From Micromonospora antibiotica (GTDB taxonomy: Bacteria; Actinomycetota; Actinomycetes; Mycobacteriales; Micromonosporaceae): a stretch of 64,000 bases of DNA. Under the pieces are notes generated by a model that was not told the origin of the DNA, ran no database searches, and saw only the letters and a program-made list of their open reading frames with translations. This document shows, one piece after another, positions 18,301 to 23,995 of the stretch; position 1 is the stretch's first letter; each line of letters opens with the position of its first letter. A program made the translations under genes and the position numbers. The stretch lies in NCBI RefSeq assembly GCF_017599305.1, contig NZ_JAGFWR010000028.1, forward strand, positions 1 to 64,000, given 5' to 3'.

Positions 18301-19654
18301 CGACCGGGAGGTCGTCGCGCTGGCCACCCCGACCGAACGGCAGGTCGCCGCCGTCTTCGCCGACGTCCTCGGCATGGCCGCCTGGCGACTCAGCGCCGAC
18401 GACGACTTCTTCGAACTGGGTGGCAACTCGTTGCAGGCGATGCGGGTCATCAGCCGGGTCAACCAGGCGTTCAGCGCGAAACTCGGCGTCCGGACCCTGT
18501 ACGGCTCGCCCAACCTGCGCGACTTCGCCCAGCAGGTGCACCTGCAGGCCGTCGCACCACCGGCCGCCGATCCGGCCGCCGAACCGCCCCACCAGCAGGC
18601 GGGCCCGCCCGCCGATGCGCTGAGCCTGGCGCAGACGATCGCGCTGGCCATGACCGACGTCCTGGTGTCACCGGCCACCCCGGCCGCCGTCACCGACAAC
18701 CTGTTCGCACTCGGCGCCGACGAGGAGCACGCGGCGAAGCTGCTCCAGCTGATCGAGCAACGCGTGGGCACCCGGATCACGGCCCGGGACCTCTACACGC
18801 CCGTCGTCCTCGCCGCAGCGGTGCAGGCGCGACGGGCCGCCGACCAGCAGGCCGACACCTGGTCGCCGCTGGTGACCCTGGCCGCCGCACCCAACGACGG
18901 CACGTACCCGCCGCTGTTCTGCGTCCCCGGTGCGTCCGGCTCCCCGTCCATCTTCGCCGGAGTCGCCCGCCGGCTGAGCCCGGAACGGACGATCATCGGT
19001 CTCGAAGCGCCGGGGCTGGAGCCGGGTCAGCACGCACTGCCCGACGTGGTGGCGTTGGCGGGCCGTTTCGTAGCGGCGATCCGGGAACGGCAGCCGACGG
19101 GCCCGTACCATCTGCTCGGCTGGTCGATGGGTGGGTTGGTCGCGTTCGAGATGGCGCGGCAGCTCACGGAGGCCGGTGCGCCGGTGCCGTTCCTGACAGT
19201 CGTCGACACCCCGCTGCCGGACCCGTCCCGGACGCCCGACGACCGGCGCACCGTCGAACAGTTCGTCGCCGACATCGCGGCCGTGGCCGGTCGGGACGCC
19301 CCCGAACTTCCCCCGGGCTACCAGGGCCTTCCCGATCAGTTCGACGCGCTGTACGCGCTCCTGCGGGACACGGTGCTTCCGGCGGAGATCGGGCCGGATC
19401 AACTCGGTTGCCGCCTGTCCGTCTACCGGGCCAGCGTGCGGGCCACCTTCCGCTACCGGCCCGCCTGGACCTACCCCGGCCGGCTTTCCGTGCTCAGGAC
19501 CCCGGGGTCGGTACCGGCCGGGCAGTGGGCCCCGCTGGCGGCCACGGTACGCGAGTACCGCGCCCCCGGCACGCACCACTCGATGTGGTCCGGCGAGCAC
19601 CGCCCCGTACTCGCGGCGGTCATCGACACCCTCCTCGCCGCAGCGGGAGAGTGA
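15371..19654 (+). CDS. One-module NRPS: C-A-T-(degenerate T)-TE
   Basis: A 1427-residue nonribosomal peptide synthetase. Condensation domain about 17-440, active site HHIVCDG (His148 region). Adenylation domain about 455-965 with YTSGSTGRPKG (629), NGYGPTE (762), YRTGDLV, GRIDTQIKLRG (869) and LSGKLNRR (958). By motif alignment the specificity residues read roughly D-L-A-G-F-G-G-I-G-K; the Asp indicates an alpha-amino acid, but I cannot name it. Carrier domain with DDFFELGGNSLQA (Ser1020). A second carrier-like domain (about 1085-1155) reads NLFALGADEEHAAKLL, with Glu where the phosphopantetheine Ser should be. Thioesterase about 1180-1425 with GWSMGG (Ser1252) and a late His in THHSMW. GTG start with a strong AAGGAGAGG. 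Confidence 0.93.
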   Translation: MTEAPVNSVDSTDSAELPLSFAQEQLWFLDQLAPGTPTYNVAVLYRIDGDLDHSALQTAMTRVVANHDILRARFDAHDGVPYQVIAAPPEQALVIDDHTAAGELGETRALDAATTLARTPFDLAVGPLYRFRLFRVTTERHLLSIVIHHIVCDGWSINLISDEIRRSYAAIRQGHELPAGRAATDYADFVKAQRVAFEDGTFEAQLTYWKSQLSGLPALNLPADHPRPPYTVHRGEHLSRVFPASTGATARRLARSQKVSLSMLLTAALGVVLSRYTGEEDLAVGTTALGRSDPDLEQVVGIFVNAVVLRLDLSGKPTFAELLDRVKDTSLRAYELQDVPFERVVDRLAVPRDPSRNPLFDVLLQVLSEETGSGSLDLPGATISVVDQQTMHSRFDLSLTFAESATELRVSAEYSTELFARWRIEQLLTHIERVLTGAAADPGIRVSEIDLLSADDRAELMRLGHGPDDAVRSDPVHVLVAERAAAAPDSVAAVFEGVELTYGELDRRAAVLAAHLRHRCGVRHEELVGVAMDRGLDVLVAFLGVAKAGAAYVILDIDHPVGRLEFILDDTDAHVVLTTSDLLASLPEPRSRRYLCLDRDWPDIESAGAGGAGDPLDEVSTGDSLVSVIYTSGSTGRPKGVLTEHRALVSYLVPFAETFKFGPGDRILQFASLAFDLCQAEVYTALISGATLVCARRETLHSTESLSALIRAEHITFVGAPPTLLALLDDGPYPHLRHVFTGGEACPAELANRWNVAGRTFVNGYGPTEAAIGVTLHVVPRGEYRTSPPIGGPITGRRFYVVDEQLALVPVGVPGELLIGGDEGLARGYLNRPDLHSEKFIPDPFRSTGRVYRTGDLVRWNREGHLEFLGRIDTQIKLRGLRIEVEEIEAVLRTHPAVDTAAVKLAEDARGQQILAGYVTLTGSTEPSVAELRRHAAQFLPSYMVPQAWRVLESLPMSLSGKLNRRALPAPAAYVQADREVVALATPTERQVAAVFADVLGMAAWRLSADDDFFELGGNSLQAMRVISRVNQAFSAKLGVRTLYGSPNLRDFAQQVHLQAVAPPAADPAAEPPHQQAGPPADALSLAQTIALAMTDVLVSPATPAAVTDNLFALGADEEHAAKLLQLIEQRVGTRITARDLYTPVVLAAAVQARRAADQQADTWSPLVTLAAAPNDGTYPPLFCVPGASGSPSIFAGVARRLSPERTIIGLEAPGLEPGQHALPDVVALAGRFVAAIRERQPTGPYHLLGWSMGGLVAFEMARQLTEAGAPVPFLTVVDTPLPDPSRTPDDRRTVEQFVADIAAVAGRDAPELPPGYQGLPDQFDALYALLRDTVLPAEIGPDQLGCRLSVYRASVRATFRYRPAWTYPGRLSVLRTPGSVPAGQWAPLAATVREYRAPGTHHSMWSGEHRPVLAAVIDTLLAAAGE

Positions 19655-19656
19655 GC

Positions 19657-20943
19657 GTGTTGCAGCGACTGCCAGTGCGTGAGCGGCGGAGCAGAACGGG
19701 CCTGTGGTGGCAGAACCGGGACTTCCGCCTGTTCTGGATAGGCGAGACGGTGTCGATGGTCGGGACCCAGGTCACCGCACTCGCGTTGCCGCTGACGGCG
19801 ATTCTCGTGCTCGACAGCAGTACCGAGCAGGTGGGTCTGCTGCGGATGGCCCAGCTCCTGCCGTACCTGCTGCTCTCGTTGCTCTTCGGTGCCCTCGCCG
19901 ACCGGATGCCGCGACGGCCGCTCATGGTCGGGGCGAATGCGGTCCGGCTGGTGCTGATCGGCCTCGTGCCGATCCTCGCCGTCACCGGTCAGTTGAGTCT
20001 CGGCTGGCTCTACGTCGTCACCGCAGGGGTGGGTGTCGCCGCGGTGATGTTCGACGTGTGCTGGGTGTCCTACGTGCCCACCATCGTCGCCGACCACACC
20101 CGACTCATCGAGGCGAACAGCCGCATCGGCGCGGCGGACGCCGCCGCCCACATCGGTGGGCCCGGCCTTGCCGGTGTACTGGTGAACATCCTCACCGCCC
20201 CCATCGCGCTCGTCGTGAACGCCGCCTCGTACGCGGTCTCGATCGCCATGCTGCTGCAGATCAGGGCCCGCGAGGTGAAGCCGGAACGGAGCGACACGCC
20301 CCGCAACCTGCGGGCCGAACTGGGCGAGGGACTGCGCTGGGTGTTCGGTAACCCGCTGCTGCGCATCCTCGCGATCCTGGGTGCCTGCTACAACTTCTTC
20401 CTGATGTTCATCCAGACGGTGTTCCTGGTGTATGCCGTCCGGGAGCTGTCCCTGAGCACCGCCGTTATCGGCGGCATCCTCTCGTCGGGCGCCGTCGGTG
20501 GCCTGATCGGCGCCGCGTCGGCGCAGGCCGCAGCGCGGCGGTTCGGCGTCGGTCGGGTGTACGTGGCCTGCGCGAGCGTGTCCTTCTCCAGCTGGATCGT
20601 GGTCCCGGCAGCCGGCGGGCCGCCGGTGGTGCTCACCGCCGTGCTGGTGGCGGTGTTCCTGGTCTCCGCGGTGGCGATGGGGGCGACGAACGTCATCGTC
20701 GTCAGCCTTCGGCAGACCTTGACCCCCGACACGCTGATGGCCCGGATGAACGCGGTCATGCGCATGCTGATGCTCGGCGTCGCCGCGCTCGGTGGCCCCG
20801 TCGGAGGCGGACTGGCCACCGTCATCGGTCTACGCCCCGCCCTGTGGGTGGCGGCGGGGGCGTCGATCCTGGCGTTCGTCGTGTTCTTCCCGCGCCGGAT
20901 CCTGCACCTGACGGAACTCCCCGAGCCGGCCGCGACCCGGTGA
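19657..20943 (+). CDS. MFS exporter (EntS/MFS_3 type)
   Basis: A 428-residue major-facilitator protein with 10-12 transmembrane helices. The opening NRDFRLFWIGETVSMVGTQVTALALPL and LLFGALADRMPRRPLMVGAN are typical of the MFS_3 family, which includes the enterobactin exporter EntS and macrolide pumps. The NRPS stop TGA (19652-19654) overlaps an in-frame GTG at 19651; GTG 19657 is preferred because GGGAGA is then six bases upstream. The tight coupling implies that it exports the product of the NRPS or confers self-resistance. Confidence 0.85.
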   Translation: MLQRLPVRERRSRTGLWWQNRDFRLFWIGETVSMVGTQVTALALPLTAILVLDSSTEQVGLLRMAQLLPYLLLSLLFGALADRMPRRPLMVGANAVRLVLIGLVPILAVTGQLSLGWLYVVTAGVGVAAVMFDVCWVSYVPTIVADHTRLIEANSRIGAADAAAHIGGPGLAGVLVNILTAPIALVVNAASYAVSIAMLLQIRAREVKPERSDTPRNLRAELGEGLRWVFGNPLLRILAILGACYNFFLMFIQTVFLVYAVRELSLSTAVIGGILSSGAVGGLIGAASAQAAARRFGVGRVYVACASVSFSSWIVVPAAGGPPVVLTAVLVAVFLVSAVAMGATNVIVVSLRQTLTPDTLMARMNAVMRMLMLGVAALGGPVGGGLATVIGLRPALWVAAGASILAFVVFFPRRILHLTELPEPAATR

Positions 20944-21051
20944 CCGGGGGCCGGCGGATCACCACCGCCGCGTCGGGCTCCTCGACCCCCACCCGGCAAC
21001 CGGGCGGCCACCCCGAGACCGCAGCGTGGCAGCCTCCGGGCCGACGGCAAC

Positions 21052-21078
21052 GTGGGCGGACGGCCCATCCCCGCCCAC
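21052..21078 (+). terminator. Possible terminator after NRPS operon
   Basis: GTGGGCGG (21052-21059) pairs with CCGCCCAC (21071-21078), an 8-bp stem about 110 bases after the MFS stop. There is no T-run, so it is a weak call. Confidence 0.35.
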
Positions 21079-21137
21079 CGGTGGTGCCGGCGAATCCCGG
21101 TAGCCGTGGCGACCCTGCTGATGGATGATCGACATCT

Positions 21138-21265
21138 GGGTCGCTAGCTCAACTGGCTAGAGCATCCGACTGGTAGCGCGTCCGCCCTCCGCTCGCGCGG
21201 CGATGGGTGCGCTTCCTTCTCCCTGTTGGATCGGAAGGTTCGGGGTTCGAGTCCCCGGCGACCCA
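21138..21265 (+). tRNA. tRNA with ~54-nt anticodon-loop insertion
   Basis: All four stems of a tRNA can be drawn: acceptor GGGTCGC (21138-21144) with GCGACCC (21258-21264), D arm GCTC/GAGC (21147-21163), anticodon stem TCCGA/TCGGA (21165-21169 and 21231-21235), AGGTT variable loop, and T arm CGGGG-TTCGAGT-CCCCG (21241-21257), then discriminator A and CC. The anticodon loop should be 7 nt but spans 61 nt (21170-21230), so about 54 nt are extra. The insertion holds its own small hairpin (GCGCG 21176-21180 with CGCGC 21194-21198). Stems resemble tRNA-Lys, but the anticodon depends on where the insertion is removed (for example CTGGTAA, Thr). It could be an intron-bearing gene or a dead tRNA. Confidence 0.7.
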
Positions 21266-21322
21266 CCGTGCTACGGCGACAGGCCGCCAATCTCGTCCGA
21301 GGTGCCCGGAACGGAGGAACAC

Positions 21323-22240
21323 GTGCTCGAACAGCTGATCATCCAGAGGACCCTGCGCGTGCCGGCGAGCACCGCCGCGCCCGGTGACGGCACCTCGGTG
21401 GCCCGGCAGTTGGACGCGGCGCTGCTCGACGTCGGCTTCTCGGCTTCGCGGGCCCTGCTGGAGCACATCGGTGCCCTGGCTCCCGCGCCGGCGACGGATC
21501 TCGCCGCCACCGTCGTCTCGGCGGTGCGCGAACTGGTCGGGGACCACGTCCGGCACAACGCCTACTTCATCGGATTCCCGCACGACGTGCCGGACACCGT
21601 CGAGTTCTGGGCCGACCGGCTGCGGGCGGCCGTGTTCCCCGGCGGGGGCACGGCGACCGACGCGCAGCTGCGGGCCACGGTCGCCCCGGGTGGGGTGAAC
21701 CTGCTCGACCTGCCGGGCTACGGCACCTACCAGCACACCTACGCGGAGCTGTTGGCCGCGCACGACACGCTGGTCACCGGGTCCGGTGACCGGGTGACCC
21801 TGCTGCACCTCGGGGACACCACCGACGTGGAGGCGGCACGGCTCTATCTGGCCCTGGCCGGCAGCCCGACGCCGCACGGCGAGACCGACCTCATGATCCT
21901 CAGCGAGCTGGCGGTGGCCTGCGCGGACGGCGCGCAGCCGGCCGAGATCCCGGTACGGGAGAACCGTGCCGTCCTCAACGGGATCCGACTCGTCCTCGGC
22001 CGGCCGCTGGTCGGCGTCGACACGACGACCGACGTGCTGCGCCTCGCCTGCCAGGTTTCCGGCGGGGACGTCTCGCTGGCCGCACCCACCCGGTTCCGTG
22101 CCTTCCGACGTCCCGAGCGGCGGATGCTGATGGCCGCGCTGAACGAGGTCGTCGCCGCCAACCCGGGCAAGCTCGGTGACGTCGGACGCTACGCGGAGCG
22201 CTGGAAGCGGCTCGGGGAACGACTGCACCCGCACGAGTAA
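21323..22240 (+). CDS. MXAN_6230/SCO0854-type protein, N-terminal part (ends at in-frame TAA)
   Basis: 305 residues from GTG 21323, which has GGAGG seven bases upstream. The sequence (FPHDVPDTVEFWADRLR, VNLLDLPGYGTYQHTYAELLAAHD, IPVRENRAVLNGIRLVLGRPL, RRPERRMLMAALNEVVAANPGKLGDVGRYAERWKRLGERLHPHE-type end) matches my memory of the MXAN_6230/SCO0854 family, in which LHPHE is followed by Tyr and then W-P. Here the Tyr position is TAA (22238-22240) and the same frame continues with AQWPHAQEVFTVARGE. So this is the first part of one gene interrupted by a single ochre codon. The family is described as RING-containing, but I see no Cys cluster here. Function unknown; TerD association suggests stress or tellurite-type systems. 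Confidence 0.75.
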   Translation: MLEQLIIQRTLRVPASTAAPGDGTSVARQLDAALLDVGFSASRALLEHIGALAPAPATDLAATVVSAVRELVGDHVRHNAYFIGFPHDVPDTVEFWADRLRAAVFPGGGTATDAQLRATVAPGGVNLLDLPGYGTYQHTYAELLAAHDTLVTGSGDRVTLLHLGDTTDVEAARLYLALAGSPTPHGETDLMILSELAVACADGAQPAEIPVRENRAVLNGIRLVLGRPLVGVDTTTDVLRLACQVSGGDVSLAAPTRFRAFRRPERRMLMAALNEVVAANPGKLGDVGRYAERWKRLGERLHPHE

Positions 22241-22264
22241 GCCCAGTGGCCGCACGCGCAGGAG

Positions 22265-23482
22265 GTGTTCACGGTCGCCCGTGGTGAGCGGCGGGTGCCC
22301 AACCTCGCCGGCCGTGCGGAGGCGGCGATCCGCGCCGGTGCCGTCGCCCCGGCCGCATCGGTGCTGTCGGCTGCGCCGGGCCTGCTCCTGCGATCTGCCG
22401 ACCGGCTGCTGCGGCTGGCGTCACCGTCGGAACGCACCACCGTCGTCGACGCGGTCACGGGTGCGCTCGGCTCGGCGTCGGGCCGGGTGCTGCTCTCGCT
22501 GCGGGAACACGTCGACAACCGGTTGACGCCCGCCTCGGCCCGGATGTATGCCAGCCGCTCACGTACCGCGTGGGTCGGTCCCGACGAGCGGCCCCCGCTG
22601 CCGGCGGGCCTGGTGGCCGAGTTGTCGTCGCTACTCGACGCCGAGATCAGCGCTCGCCTGCCGGCGTCGCACCGGCCGCTGATGGTGGATCCGGAGGTGC
22701 TCGACGTCGCACTGCCGTTGTCCGGCAAGGCGACCGAGGCCGGTTTCGCAGTCATGCCGAGGGGGTCGCGGGCCTCGGTGTCCGGTGAGTTGCTGCGCTT
22801 TTTCACCTACTGGCGTCAGACCAGCCGCCGCACCGACTACGACCTGTCGGTGCTGCTGCTCGACGACGAGTTCCACGGTGCGGGTCAGGTGTCGTGGACC
22901 AACTACCGGCACGACGGCGTGGTGCACTCCGGTGACGTCACCGACGCGAAGCACGGTGCGACCGAGTTCGTCGACGTGCCCCTGACGGCCGCCGGGCACT
23001 ACGTGGTTCCGCAGGTCAACATCTATGCGGGTGAGTCGTTCGAGGAGGTCGCCGAGTCGATGTTCGGGTACCAGACCCGGGCGCGGGACCAGGGCGGTGC
23101 GCCGTTCGACGCCCGGACCGTCCGGGCGCGCTCGCACCTGCGCGGCCAGGGGCGGGTCGCGCTGCCGATGGTGTTCGCCAGGAACGAGCGTGGCTGGCAG
23201 GCGGTGTGGCTGCACCTGTACCTGCGGGGATGGCCGTCGTTCAACCGGGTGGAGGGGAACACCTTCACCACGGCCGATCGGGTACGAGCGCTGATGGAGC
23301 GGCGGTACCTCACCGTGTCCTACCTCGTGGACCGGTGGCGCGCGCGAGCCGAGGTGACGGCGTGGGACGGCCGACTGCCGGACCAGCCGGTCACCTTCGT
23401 CGGCGTCGACGCACCGGAGGGTCTACCGGACGGATCGGAGACATATACTCTCGACCGACTCAGCGAGTTGATCCCTGAGTGA
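22265..23482 (+). CDS. MXAN_6230/SCO0854-type protein, C-terminal part with TerD domain
   Basis: This continues the preceding gene in the same reading frame after the TAA at 22238. If translated separately it could begin at GTG 22265, but AGGAG abuts that codon with no spacer, so independent initiation looks poor. Residues from about 190 on (DYDLSVLLLDDEFHGAGQVSWTN, HSGDVTDAKHGATEFVDV, HYVVPQVNIYAGESFEEVAESMFGY) are a TerD-type calcium-binding domain, as in tellurite and stress resistance proteins. The rest of the frame is intact to its own stop, with no further lesion. This argues for a recent mutation, readthrough or a sequence error rather than an old pseudogene. Confidence 0.75.
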   Translation: MFTVARGERRVPNLAGRAEAAIRAGAVAPAASVLSAAPGLLLRSADRLLRLASPSERTTVVDAVTGALGSASGRVLLSLREHVDNRLTPASARMYASRSRTAWVGPDERPPLPAGLVAELSSLLDAEISARLPASHRPLMVDPEVLDVALPLSGKATEAGFAVMPRGSRASVSGELLRFFTYWRQTSRRTDYDLSVLLLDDEFHGAGQVSWTNYRHDGVVHSGDVTDAKHGATEFVDVPLTAAGHYVVPQVNIYAGESFEEVAESMFGYQTRARDQGGAPFDARTVRARSHLRGQGRVALPMVFARNERGWQAVWLHLYLRGWPSFNRVEGNTFTTADRVRALMERRYLTVSYLVDRWRARAEVTAWDGRLPDQPVTFVGVDAPEGLPDGSETYTLDRLSELIPE

Positions 23483-23659
23483 GCGGCGAAGTCGAGGCCA
23501 TGCGGGTGCTTCCTGCTATTCCGTTCGATTCGGGAACTCCGTGCAAGCGGAGGATCTGGTATTCAGCCCCCGTGCTCCCCTCGACTCTCGCCGGCGGTCC
23601 CGGTCGTGGCCTGAGTGCCGTCGTTCTCACTGCGGCGTGCCCGACCGGGGTGCGGCGCG

Positions 23660-23900
23660 TACGTGGGCGCCTTCGCCCTGTCTGCCGACGAGGCTGAGGA
23701 ACTCGACGGGCCCGGAGCTGGTGGCGCGCGGGCGAGCGGGAGCAGCTGTTCGAGGGTGGGGCGTCGTAGGCCCGCTTCGAGCCGGGACAGGGTGCTGGCG
23801 GAGATGCCTGTCTCGTCGGCCCGACGCGAGCGGCCGGCCATCCGCGTCGCGGTGCAGGTCCGTGGCGCGGGCCCGGCCGTCACCCGGGAACCACGGGGTG
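23660..23900 (-). pseudogene. Remnant of an XRE-type regulator gene
   Basis: On the minus strand, 23728-23820 encodes ETGISASTLSRLEAGLRRP followed by TLEQLLPLAR, the recognition-helix half of an XRE helix-turn-helix. It closely matches the intact XRE-cupin regulator at 39589-40176 in this window. The sequence before it is not a proper first helix, and after it the frame runs into Pro/Ser-rich nonsense. So this is a frameshifted fragment. The surrounding 23483-23995 interval has no intact gene. Confidence 0.65.
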
Positions 23901-23995
23901 TACGCGGATCGCGGCGGCGGTGAACGCCACCGTCGGACCTGACGTGCCCCCGCTGCCGGAACGGCAGCGGGGGCACGGCCTGCCCGCCTACCGGG

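Noticed and set aside
21170..21230. Group I intron in the tRNA
   Set aside because: The insert is only about 54 nt, far too short for the P3-P9 core of a group I intron.
22238..22240. Ochre suppression by the neighbouring tRNA
   Set aside because: No 7-nt loop obtainable by removing 54 nt from the tRNA gives anticodon TTA.
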